Assembly (NCBI GenBank): GCA_031310005.1
Contig: CM062387.1
Span: forward strand, 1,116,001 to 1,180,000
Direction: 5' to 3'
From: Dactylellina haptotyla
Taxonomy: Eukaryota; Ascomycota; Orbiliomycetes; Orbiliales; Orbiliaceae
Length of the DNA stretch: 64,000 bases
This document shows, piece after piece, positions 52,301-62,996 of this stretch. Below the pieces are notes generated by a model, which saw only the letters and a program-made list of their open reading frames with translations, ran no database searches and was not told where the DNA came from. Every line of letters begins with the position of its first letter. Position 1 is the stretch's first letter. Position numbers and translations under genes: made by a program.

Positions 52301-53418
52301 CCACCTTGCGAGGAAAACGTTCCGGGAATTTTGAGAATTTAGCACAGAGAAGGAGCTCTTCATTCGGCGTGGATAGACAAGTACCGAACCTTCGTCGGCC
52401 AAGTGTCCCATTTACGAATCACTCACCATCTCCTTCAACTTCATCACTGGTTGAGACAGGGTCAACATATAACCAATACCCACCTTCTGTGTACACACCT
52501 TCAACCCTCGCAGCGTCAACAATAATACCACAGATGCTCGTTCAGCCGGTACGCGACACAGCCACAACAAAATGGGTGGAGGGACATTGTCTACAGTGGC
52601 AAACGACGGACTTTGATTCAACATGTTCTTTGTGCGAAGAAAAGTCTGATGAGGGGCTTTATCATTGTACTGGTAAGCAAATCTGATTCAGGGAGTGCGG
52701 GAAGGTCCCATTTCTAACTCGAGCTGTAGCTTGCAACGTCATCACTCACAACCGCTGCTCAGGGATGATTTTTCTCCCTTGTCCTGCAGCTTTTCACCCA
52801 GAACAGGTTCGAGCAGCCTTTCTTCGCTGCTTTGCGAGCTTACTCTACACATACAGAAGATTTATGCAACCGTCATCAGGTGATCCTAAAAAGGGGGGGA
52901 AGATATATAAATTTAATATCGATGGATTTATCAAGAGTTTACCCAACGATGCTGCAGAATATGTGACGTTTCTCAATGAAACTCAAGCTTTTAACGAGTT
53001 TATCGAAGAACGCGAGAGCCTTCGTGCTGACGACCCGAAAGCTATGCTCTTTGAGCAAGTGATAATGTCTAAAAAAAACCGTGGCCGGAGTAATTTCTTT
53101 GGGAAAGCCAGTAAGTTACTAATAATTCATGGTCTTGTCCTTTCAACTTATTCACCTACGACTTTGATAGAGGATATCTCCTATTTAAACGATGCATCGG
53201 AACACCTGTGGCGAACCTGCAGTGTTGCAGTCCCGCTATCATCGAGAGTCACCGGAGAACCCAAAGTCCTACTTAATAGGACTCCTGCGAAGTTGGACCC
53301 GGGGCTAATGAAAGAGCCCCGTATGCAATACGGTGCGCCAAAAGTTAAGTCTGGAAAACCAACAAGAAAACCCATCCCATCAGGTCCGCGATTCGATGAA
53401 TTACAGTCCAAGCGATAA
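49329..53418 (+). CDS. DENN-domain protein with an embedded C1 zinc finger
   Basis: DENN proteins are mostly exchange factors for Rab GTPases in membrane traffic. I read ten exons: 49329-50100, 50173-50359, 50478-50547, 50608-50771, 50888-51247, 51303-51492, 51552-51704, 51766-52672, 52730-53110 and 53171-53418, for 1143 aa. The first ~260 residues are disordered and S-rich. The uDENN part (~268-395) contains FAFPNDINIVSADERPRSTWHGF and RLYGVCVLIW. A coiled segment follows. The cDENN core (~520-665) has LAEARIILLSS and a PCPYIVGVEK block. A Ser/Pro-rich linker leads to a C1 finger (~902-945) with spacing H-x12-C-x2-C-x10-C-x2-C-x4-H-x2-C-x7-C. The dDENN-like helices come next, to ~1060. Intron 2 has a GC donor (GCAAGT). 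Rab target unknown. Confidence 0.9.
50360..50477 (+). other. GC-AG intron in the DENN gene
   Basis: The donor is GCAAGT after ...CCAAT and the acceptor is GACTAG. Only this pairing gives VPMFAFPND in frame across the uDENN core. The intron is 118 bp. Confidence 0.85.
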
Positions 53419-54400
53419 AGCAGAAGTTTCACCGTACACGCAAGTCTGGAATGGGGTGGCATTTCTATGAGCAGAATATACAGAATTTACCCAACATATG
53501 GGATCGATGAGATGAAATGTATTCTGTTCAAACCTTCCGGCTAATCTGCTAAACCACCAAAGCTCTTTGATTTTTCGATTGTACGATAACCTGACCATCC
53601 TTTCTCTATTTGTAAATCTTGCACACTGGAGGCCGCATCTTATCAGTTTACATGACAAAGTTTCTTGGATTATGTGCGTATGCTTTTCTTATATTATAGC
53701 ATCTGCTCTGGACAATATAGGAGTTTTTTTTTGTGGGGGTTGCATCCCGGATTTCAACTTTTCTAGTAATACATTGTCTTGACTACTACCTGATTCAAAA
53801 TACATCTAAGTTTATCGTATCTAAGCTGGTCTCACGCCCCGAACTAGGAGATCGAAATCTCTATCTGTTTTGATTTTGATCAAGTAAAAAGTTGGGGTTT
53901 CTTCGTAGGCAGTAAGAGCTATACCAATGTTGATTTCTACGGACTAAGGATATTCGGGACCGTATTCTAGCGGGATGACATTGACCAAGGGAAAAGTGTT
54001 TTCAATGGAGAAAAGTTGCGTCAAAGTACAAAAGATTTAGTAATATATAACGGAAGATAATATAACATCCAGATACAGCCGAATGCTGGAAAATAAGAGG
54101 GTTGTTGGTTTACGGTCAATACCTATGAAAAGTAATAACAGTATAGAAACAGGAATAAACATTGGGCTTTGATTCAGCAGACAAGATTGGGAGGGGCTCA
54201 GCTGATAACGACAACAATAACAACAGCCGATAGGGACCTGCATAAAGAAGTATTAGGCGAAGAGATGAGTGCGCGTGCGTGTGTGAGGCGTAACGTTTCT
54301 TGAATCTATCACAATAACTGCAATGGCAGGATAACTAGGGAAAGACTCCAGAGCGTTTAGTAAGGAGTAAAGCGGATCATCGATTGCGAGATATTCGGAC
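53419..54400. other. Convergent intergenic region, 980 bp
   Basis: This lies between the DENN (+) and PP2C (-) genes and holds both 3' untranslated regions. There is no gene, only short shadow frames. Confidence 0.6.
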
Positions 54401-56315
54401 CTATTTGGATACTTCTTCAACTGTAGACTTAGAAGTATCTATCCCTGTTGTTTTGGCATCTTTCGAGGAGCTACTTTTGTCGACCACTTGGTCGCCATCG
54501 CCGCCGTTCGTAGGGTCTGCTTTATTTTTGATATGAGTGGAAGCATCCTTATCTAAAGCCTCTGTGTCCTTTTCTTCTTCATCATAGTCAAACATATCCG
54601 TGTCGTCAGAATCGGTAAGAACTTCGGTGCCATCACCAAGCATGATTATGCGCCCACCTTCACGGGCGTTAGTTGTGATATGATACGTTTTTATTGTCCC
54701 ATCTTCCTCTTCCTCGAAGTTAGCATCGTAGACTGACGGACGGACTCCATGAGGTTTAGGTTGAGCTAAAAGTTTGGCGACCAGGTAGAAAGTTAGTAGG
54801 AGCTTTTTTGAAAAAAAAAAAAAGAAAGAAAGAAAATGAAAATGAGATGGAAGATAAGTGCTGTGCAGAACCAGCCTGAATGAAGAGCGACTTGCCATAC
54901 TCTGGCGGCGCACAAGGGCCGTCTCCATCGGCTACCCTCTTTGCGACCATTTCATACCAATCTTCCTTCGTCTTCCCTCTAAGAAAGGCGACGATAACCA
55001 TGGTCATGTTGTCACAACCGACACCACCATTTTCACTTGAGGGGGCTAGGCAGGTATGCATCATGTTTTCACATATTTTTTGAAGCTCTTGCTTTTCAAC
55101 AATCCCCCTTCGTACAAATTCTACAACGGCCTGCGATGATTGACAATCCCAGATTCCTAAGATAGTACCATAACGAGGGAGTGAGAAACAGTCATTAGCC
55201 TTGCTAGTTCCGAGTGGTCGGCCAATGGCGCAGAGGAACATACCATCACAAGCAATTACCATAAATTCATCGTCATCCGATAAATCATGGATTACCACAT
55301 CAGGAAAAGATGTCACAATCTGCTGTTCGGGAGGTAGATCGGCACTCTTTTTGAACTCAAAGTCGCCAATTGCTCTGGACAGGGCAAGGTTACCATTTAC
55401 CCGGCCGAAGTCCACAAATCCACCCGCGGCTGTTATCCGGGCCTTTTCACCTGAGTTTTGTAAAATTAAGAGTTAGAGTTATAGTCTCCGGACAACCGAC
55501 ACAATGTTATATCGACAGTGGGGAATTCAAGATAATCCAACCTTCGTTTTGCGGTTTGTGATCAAAAGAGAGCGGCTTAGCCCTCCCTTTGACACCCAAG
55601 ACGGTGCGGGAGTCGCCTGCATTGGCCTGTGTCTCGTGTTAGAATAATTAACAAAAAGTAAAACAACAGGAATATATTTGAGTTGCTGCTACTTACAACG
55701 AATATTTTTTCATTCGTAACAATCGCAGTTGACGCAGTACAGCCGGATATTTCATCATTGTACTTGGGATCTATATTTTGTGATTGCGCAGTGTTAGTTG
55801 TTATGGGTGGTTAGAGGGGCAGATATGATACAAGGTGGCTGATTTTTCTTAATTGTGGATTTTATTTTACCTTGGAGAATAGCCCTGTCGGAAGCAAGGA
55901 AGCCGTCCTTCATCGCTTTCTCGTAGTTTCCAGTGGAAAAATCGGTTTGTTTAGCAATGATTTTGTGAACATTCTGCCCACTGAACAGAGCTACTCCATC
56001 ACCACCATGGCCATCGTAGACCCCAAAGAAACTGACGCGATTCTCAAGTGTCGTATTTTCGGTTTTATCGTCAGGTTGAAGATCAAGGACCGCGGCATGA
56101 GCATCCTCCATGCTTATCCGCCAACCTTGCATGGTTGATAGACCAAAGTAGAGTCTATCATCTTCCCCGTGCTCTGATATCTGGTGCGCGGTAGAGGTGA
56201 ACAGGTGGTTAGTATGGCAAAGTCTACGTAGCCGGTAATACTGTATCGTGTGGGGCTGAGGAGAAGAGAATGGACCTACTTTCTCGACTACGGGTTCAGA
56301 TAAAGTCTGACCCAT
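54401..56315 (-). CDS. ptc2: PP2C-type Ser/Thr protein phosphatase (Ptc2/Ptc3-like)
   Basis: This is a metal-dependent (Mg/Mn) phosphatase of the PPM family. Yeast Ptc2/Ptc3 down-regulate stress MAPK (Hog1), checkpoint and Ire1 signalling. I read seven exons: 56315-56280, 56180-55871, 55770-55697, 55626-55542, 55450-55244, 55156-54896 and 54765-54401, giving 445 aa. The N-terminus MGQTLSEPVVEK is the family hallmark and begins with a potential N-myristoylation glycine. Catalytic motifs are in order: GWRISMEDAH, FGVYDGHGG, SGCTASTA, ANAGDSR, LSFDHKP, GGFVDFGRVNGNLALSRAIGDFEFK, ACDGIWD and GCDNMTM. All metal-binding Asp residues expected in these motifs are present. The last ~110 residues are acidic and disordered, typical of Ptc2. 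The sixth intron has a GC donor. Confidence 0.95.
54766..54895 (-). other. GC-AG intron in the PP2C gene
   Basis: The donor GCAAGT follows ...GAGTATG and the acceptor is TTTTAG. GT alternatives nearby run into a stop, while the GC donor gives PPEYAQPKPHG in frame. The intron carries a long T-rich (coding-strand) tract at about 54805-54840. Confidence 0.85.
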
Positions 56316-57616
56316 GGCGGCAACTCGGGATGGGTCGTACTTGAAGCTAAGGGTGCTGGCGATGTGGAAGAACTGTGGGGGCGGGGAGAGGGAACTGAGG
56401 AGTAAAACTTAGGAGGATACCGAAAGGGGGTGGTGCTCAGAGACCGCAGGGCTGAGGATCAATATAGTCAAGACGATGGGGATGACGGCAGATTCTGATG
56501 CGATATTCTATCGATGATGTAGCGGTTGAGTGTGTAGGTTTGGGAGGGGTAGCGGGGGAACTAAGACAAGTAATTTTTCGGTTGAGTTGATCAGATATAC
56601 GATTGATTGGGAGACTGAGGTGACGTGAGCAGCGAGGGAGGGGAAATTGTCGGCAAAGGGAAGAGAAAAAAGGGAAGAGAACGGGCACAGAGGAAGTAGA
56701 GACCTTTCAAGTCAGAGATGAAAAATTAGAAATGGCCGAATTGTCAACAAAGCCAGGCCTGGTGTTGAAACGTGGGCACGGGGGCTTTAGTATGTTGCTC
56801 TATTCTACCCGGGGGTGGATGGTGGGCTTTTGAGTTCGGCTAAGCTAAGCTGGCTGAGGAACTGACTGACTTGGCTACAGCTCGCGGGGTTCGCGTTCGA
56901 TGATCACTCGATAAAAAGAGGAAGTAAAATAACAGGTGCAAGAGGACGGTTTGATAGCAGGAGCGCACAGTGGGGTGTGGACGATAGTTGCTTGGTTTGC
57001 GGTGGGCAGATGGATGGATGGATGGATGGATGGACGGGGAGGGGGGAGGTTAGAGAGAAACGGTAACAACTGGCAATCGCAACAGAGGGGATTCTCATCT
57101 GTTATTGGGGCAACTTGAGTGGCCAAGGAAAGACTTCGAGACCCATTTATTATATCGTAGGAGAAAATATGCTTCTCCTTCTCCTTCTTCTTTTTCTTCT
57201 TCATTTCCTTCATCCTTCCACCGCCAAGCTAGGCTCAGCAGAGTTATGATGGAATCGGAGACTGCTCGTGTGAGCGTGGCGGGCGGCTGCGGCTGGAGGT
57301 GTCCGTCCCCTGCACGATGAGAAGGATCCATTTCCGCTGTCTAGTTATCTCTCACTCACACGTGTGTGAGTAGAGGTAGGTATATGTATATATAGGTATG
57401 TAATAAAGGCTAGGGAGTGTTTATGCTCAAAATCCATCCGCAGGAGCTTCCACAAGCTTCTACGCAGGCGGTCTCCAACCCGCGAAATCAATTGAATCGC
57501 CTATTGTACAAATACATATAATGAACCGACTGTAGGACCCCAAAAATACAAGAGAATTTGAGTCCGAGAGAGGACGCTCGCCGGTGCATGCCAGACCGCG
57601 CTATCGATGCCCATAA
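56316..57616. promoter_or_regulatory. Intergenic region, 1.3 kb, upstream of the PP2C gene
   Basis: There is no gene. It contains a TGGA tetranucleotide repeat (57010-57033), a GGGGAGGGGGGAGG patch just after it, a C/T-rich stretch near 57174-57215, and a perfect CACACGTGTG palindrome (57357-57366) with an E-box-like CACGTG core. Most of it is the PP2C promoter and leader plus the 3' end of the transporter gene. Confidence 0.5.
57010..57033. repeat. TGGA tetranucleotide microsatellite
   Basis: Six tandem TGGA units (on the plus strand) lie in the PP2C upstream region. Confidence 0.9.
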
Positions 57617-59994
57617 TCACCACTCGCAGGTCACCGCCTTTTCGTTGCCCCCGACGATTTTTGCAACTGCCTGTACTAAACTGATTACAAGCACCGAAGA
57701 TCCAAACCCCACACAACCCCAGGCCACAAAAGTTCTCCAGCTGCGGGTCGAAAGTTTGATATAGCAGAGCGGTGGGAGTATATAAGCCAGGGCACAAGCC
57801 GATGTCGCCCCTATCAACTCAAAAACCGCACCAAGGTCGCAAGTGAGAAGTGAGAAAAACAGCGCTGATACAATCAAACAACTTTTGGCGCAAATGGACA
57901 CCAGTTAGGCCTGTCTGTACCCCAACCAGTAAGCAAAAAGGCTGGGACTTACGTTGTAAATATAATATGTCTCCGGAGATCAAAGGGTGCTCCGGGATAC
58001 CAGTAGTTCAACATGACCTATTACCACCATGATGCTGGAGTTAGCCTTCAGGCGTGCGGCGCGAGATCTTGGTCCTTGAGAATCGGGCCATGTTACTTCT
58101 CTGCAAACGAACGCCTCAAGGGGCAATGTTGTTAACATGTTTAGGCCGAAACAACTATATAGGTTACTCATTAGCTAGAATTTCCTACCCTTGTTTCGTG
58201 GAAACTTACAATCGGGCGATATTGACCATTAAATTCGAGCTCGGGAAGTTATTTAAGACGTTCCCCATTGTCTTGTCTCCGAACGTCAAAAAGCCTGCAA
58301 ACGCCATCGCCATGCAGGCAACCATAGAAATCCCGGTGGAATAATGTGTTACTCGTGCGAATCGGTCGAGTGTAGGCTTTCGCAAAGAACCGTATATCAA
58401 TAACGAGTTGTGATCTATTTGGGGTGATCGTTAGTTCTTCGAAAAGGACAAGACCAATGGGCGTTAATTACGGCAAACAAAGGCTGTTAAAAGAACCAGA
58501 GATATCAGCAAGTAGTTCCAGCGCTTTCATTCTAAGTCCGGCGAAATGAGCATACCAAAGCTAATAACACCAATCGCTTGGAAAACACCAGAGTTTATTG
58601 TAAGGAGAGGCCCCGTAAGAGATCCTTTCAACTCTTTTGCAACAAAAAACCCTTGCGTTATGACTGTCAGGATTATCACTAGCATGCTAACGAGAGCTAA
58701 TGCAGACGCTTTTGCGAGCTGTCGGGTTGCGAATATTCCCCAATTTCAGCCAAGTTCCTGGGGAAAGGATAGAGAAGATATTCTTAATCACCAACCTTAG
58801 CTATGTCACGATACAAGCTCAATGGATACGATATCCCAATAACGCAAAGGGCAATGACAGCCCGCCGGTTCGTAAGGAGCCAGAGGACAGGCATATCCCG
58901 TAGCGCAGGAAAAATCGCGCCCAGCACGTGAGGGATTGTGTCGCCGATAATTATACAGAATGCGATCATTCCGCCAAAAGCGCTATGCGGGAGGGATAAC
59001 GCCATTATGTTAGCAAGACTTCCTGCTGTGAAAAGCCTGCTTAGAAGCACTTATTTGTTCTTACAATGCCCATTGCGCTATCTTTAAAAATATTAGTACA
59101 AAAGTTCAAAGCTTAGGATAGGAAAAGATTTCCGGTGGTATCTCACAGATATCGATATTAACCCCCATTTACCAAAACATGCACTCACGGTTGATTGGAA
59201 TGAATTTGCGCCAGATAATTTAGAGTTTATGACAATCAAATTTATTGTCCAGTCAACCTAGCGGAGGGGGGATCAGTTTTTACGAAGATTGTATTTTAAA
59301 CGGCAGAAATACGCACGAGGATAGTCAAGACTACCAACAGGATAACACCAGTTGCAAGACCTGCTTGTTTGAAGGCGTACGGTTGGCCTAAGGAATTGTC
59401 AGGGTTCTGATGACGAAGGGTACGTGAAAATATATCCTCTTCTATACAAACCTATGATACCTGCTCCGCTTTTGTTGTAAATTCGGTCAGCCTGATTGGA
59501 TGAGCCAAAATGTGCTAGGAGACAAGCATTCGAGCTCACATGATGGAATTCGCCATATTCATGAATGCCATTTTCATTCCGCTTCTCGACGATGAGTCCT
59601 CGAGATCACCAATATCCATACCAGCGATAACAACCGACGGCGCGGCTATATTTGTTAAAAGGGGTGCAGTGCCGCCTTCGCCCGAATGGGCAAAATCGTC
59701 CTCATCGTCAGACGAATTCAAGAAATCTTCATCATAAGTCCACCGAGCATCGTCGGAACCGGAGAAACCGGTATTGCCATTCTCAGTGCCAGAAGACCCG
59801 GCGGATTCGTTTTCATCCTCAAATCGAACGGATCTTTTGGCTTGGGATCCGGTGAGTTCGGGTGTATTCCTCGACGTGGCCGCCAGCAGGTTCCGTCCAT
59901 CGTCCACTCCAATATTAGACGACGACTCTACACTGCTGGCGGGGGACGGTGGTGATTTGAGGTATTGATCTTCATCTTGCCGACTGTTTGTCAT
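57617..59994 (-). CDS. Vacuolar-type amino-acid transporter (AVT / SLC38-like, Aa_trans family)
   Basis: This is a predicted proton-coupled neutral/basic amino-acid transporter of about 11 helices, close to yeast Avt5-Avt7. I read twelve exons: 59994-59540, 59468-59452, 59387-59317, 59257-59147, 59081-59065, 58982-58796, 58718-58556, 58483-58472, 58414-58210, 58154-58097, 58017-57953 and 57881-57617, for 541 aa. The N-terminal ~150 residues are acidic and Ser-rich (NSSDDEDD). The transporter core begins AFMNMANSIIGAGIIGQPYAFKQAG and continues IAQWAFAFGGMIAFCIIIGDTIPH, CHHNSLLIYGSL, FGLNMLTTLPLEAFVCRE and TCDLGAVFELIGATSACALAYILPP. Three exons are micro-exons (17, 17 and 12 nt). The open frame extends 60 nt upstream of the ATG at 59994 but only from a TTG, so I take 59994 as the start. 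Vacuolar location is inferred from the family. Confidence 0.9.
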
Positions 59995-60648
59995 CTCATT
60001 CCGGGCGGAGGAAGGATGGCGTTTTTTGGAGGGGGGGGGGGGGATTATGTGCAAGGTCTTGGAATCTTGACTAAGAATATACCATATATTTAATTAGCAG
60101 ATAGCCACCTGCAGCGCAAAGTGCAGCGCCTGGATCCTGTGAGAGCTGGGCTATAAAATCCCCAACAGTCCTCCCATTGCTTTACCGGACACCCTTACCT
60201 GTATGGTATTCGATCGTTGTTGGCGGTGCTTGTAACGTGACTATATATTTAGCTATCCATTCAATTCAAGCCAAGCAGCTCGTAGATTATCTTGAATCTC
60301 GAAAGGTGGACATTGCCGTCTCGTGTCGTTTGGTGGCGGCTAGGCTGCTTCTGATTGGCTAACTGACCGGGACGCGTCTTCCTTGTTGCAACCGCAAGTC
60401 TGAAACTGCAATTGCTCCATCCATCAGCATCCCTCGGCCATCCACCTTCTCCAAACCAGCAAGACGTCCCATCGCCAGTTGCAACCACAACCGCCATTCA
60501 TTCACTGCTTCCCCGCATAACCACAGGCAGCTAATTTGGTTGCTGAGCTGAGCGTTTTAATCGATCCACGCCCTAGTTTGAGGATTTACCCACCACCGCC
60601 AACGTGCTCTTCAAATCTCTGCACAAGCGAAGTTCTGCCGGGTCAAGC
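59995..60648. promoter_or_regulatory. Compact divergent promoter, transporter (-) and Rae1 (+)
   Basis: This 654-bp region contains a 13-G run (60031-60043, plus strand) just 37-49 bases upstream of the transporter ATG, hence C13 in that gene's leader. A few CCAAT-like and pyrimidine words are present. The two genes probably share it. Confidence 0.6.
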
Positions 60649-61912
60649 ATGGCGGGTATATTTGGTTCCGCAGCGACAACCACAACCTCAGCTGCGGCGC
60701 CTGCGAGCAGCACGCAGGGCGATCTGAAGGGCGACCTGGAGCTGGTATCTCCTCCTGATGACAGCATCCAGGAGATCGCATTTTCGCCCAGCGCCGACAT
60801 GCTGGCCGTCGCGTCGTGGAACAAAAAAGTACAGATTTACGAAATTTTGGCGAACGGGAGCTCCTCTGGGAAGGCAATTTACGAGCATGAAGGGCCAGTC
60901 TTGTCGGTCTGTTGGTCAAAAGTAAGTCCGCGTTCGTCCTCAATGTCTCCTCGTATCTGATTGACAAAATCTAATATGTGCATGTGAATAAAAATACAGG
61001 ACGGATCAAAGATATTCTCGGGGGGTGCCGACAAGGCAGGGAGAATGTATGATGCGAACACAGGCCAAACCACCCAGATTGCCGCCCATGAGGCACCAGT
61101 TAGGTGCATCAAGGTTGTCGAAATACCGAATACCAACCCTCCAATAGTCGTAACTGGATCCTGGGACAAAACTCTGAAATACTGGGATCTACGCCAGCAA
61201 GTTCCCATGGCTACCGTCACCCTACAAGATCGATGCTATACTCTAGATACTGCGCTTAACCTTATGGTGGTTGGAACCGCAGACCGCTACATAGACATCT
61301 TCGACCTCAAGAATCCGGGAACAATATACAAGACTCTGCAAAGCCCTCTGAAGTGGCAGACAAGGGTTGTTTCGTGTTTTCCCGATTCGAGTGGGTTTGC
61401 AATTGGGAGCATCGAGGGCAGATGTGCGATCCAGTACGTGGAAGAGAAGGACAACAGTTTGAACTTTTCGTTCAAATGCCACCGCGAGAATCCGCCAAAT
61501 CAGAGAGATATAACAAATGTGTACTCTGTTAACGCGATATCTTTCCATCCCACACATGGCACATTCTCAACCGCTGGTTCGGATGGCACGTTTCACTTTT
61601 GGGATAAAGATGCCAAACATAGGCTGAAAGGGTAAACATTCCACTCCAACTCCAACGTCTAGGAATTTTTCGGTATTGTCGGTTGCTAACTTGCTCTTTT
61701 CACAATTACTAATTAGTTATCCTGCCGTTGGCGGTACTATCTCTTCGACTGCCTTCAATCGCGACGGTAGAATATTCGCATACGCTGTTAGTTACGATTG
61801 GTCCAAAGGTTATCAAGGCAACACCCAGGGATATCCGAACAAAGTCATGCTTCATCCTGTTAAGGATGAAGAGACAAAACCTCGGCCCCCTCAAGGAGGG
61901 AAAAAGAGATAA
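60649..61912 (+). CDS. gle2: Nuclear-pore / mRNA-export WD40 protein Rae1 (Gle2)
   Basis: Rae1/Gle2 is a seven-bladed WD40 propeller that binds the GLEBS motif of a Nup98-type nucleoporin and supports mRNA export. Three exons, 60649-60921, 61000-61631 and 61717-61912, give 366 aa, the usual family length. After a short Ser/Ala/Thr N-terminus come SPPDDSIQEIAFSPSADML, ASWNKKVQIYE, GGADKAGRMYDANTGQ, VTGSWDKTLKYWDLRQ, DRYIDIFDLKNPG, GSIEGRCAIQYVE and YSVNAISFHPTHGTFSTAGSDGTFHFWDKDAKHRL. The C-terminus GYQGNTQGYPNKVMLHPV followed by KKR is typical. It is very well conserved with no oddities. The frame extends upstream to a GTG at 60604, but the ATG at 60649 matches the family start. Confidence 0.97.
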
Positions 61913-62996
61913 ATATTAGGTTCTGTTCTTTGCGATGGGGTATTCGGCAACTCTACAACTAGTTATCCTTTTTCGAGCGTATACTTTAGGCCTGTTGTTT
62001 CGGTGAAGTGCCTTAGCCAGATTTCAATGTATACAGTTCATCTCCTGGGCATTAGATTGTTTTATTCCGCATAATATATGCCTCTCTTCCCACACTCCCG
62101 GTTATAGCTATTTTTCACAAAACCATGGGGATTCTTTATCCTAGTATCATGGTCCTCCTGTAGAATTGCCTTTTATTTATATATTTATTATTCCTCGTCA
62201 AGCTTGTTGTTTTATTTTCTTTGTTGTTTTGGATTTGTCTTTGAGCATTCTGGCCATCCTGCCTTCTGTTTATTTCTCCGGCTCGTTTTCCAATCCTTTA
62301 AAACTGCTCTCTCCCCTTTCCCTTATCTCCCTGTATATCTAGTGAATAGTGTGCCCTAGGGCCCTACTGTGAAATATAATGACATAATAGATGCTAGGGA
62401 GGAGAAGATAAAATGTAAATACTAAAGCTATGTAAATAAGCATCGCGAAAGACGTAGGTCGTAGCCCGGGTGCAACTTTCCAGATGAAGCTCAGTTCGAG
62501 CCCTTATGCACAAAACAGGGTTGATAGTCACAGATTGGGTTTAGCTCCCCTTGAGCCCACATAAGCTGAGCAGGGTGCACTCGGGGTTTTGCTTGGCTGA
62601 GTTCTTGGGCGTAATTGGGAACCCCAGGAATACCAGCAGATGTGTTCAGATTCGTCTCTGCTCCCTCAAAACCGCGGACAACCTGGGGCCGTTGCCCTCT
62701 GTATCACTTCTATCCACTCCCATGCTCAAACATATATCACTGTAATTCACCTCCCTTACGCATGAACACACAACTCTCAATTTAGTCTGTTCTACTTGGT
62801 TTTAACTTCGTGAGAGCATACAGCGGAAGTCCGGAATAGATCAATTCCCCTTTTTCATGGTGTCGTGTGTTCCGTGTTGAAGCAAGGAGCTTGGAAAGCG
62901 AATACGTACACATCTAAGATCATCATCTCCTTTCTCGAGTTTCCTTTGCGCTTCCAACCAACGACGCACTTCGCACGGACACCCCATCCATTCACA
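61913..62996. other. Intergenic region, 1.1 kb
   Basis: This holds the Rae1 3' untranslated region and the Kex1 promoter and leader. T-rich stretches at about 62160-62240 are present. No gene is supported. Confidence 0.6.

Noticed and set aside
60604-60648. Upstream in-frame extension of Rae1 from a GTG
   Set aside because: The family starts at the MAGIFG-type Met at 60649. The extension is leader sequence.
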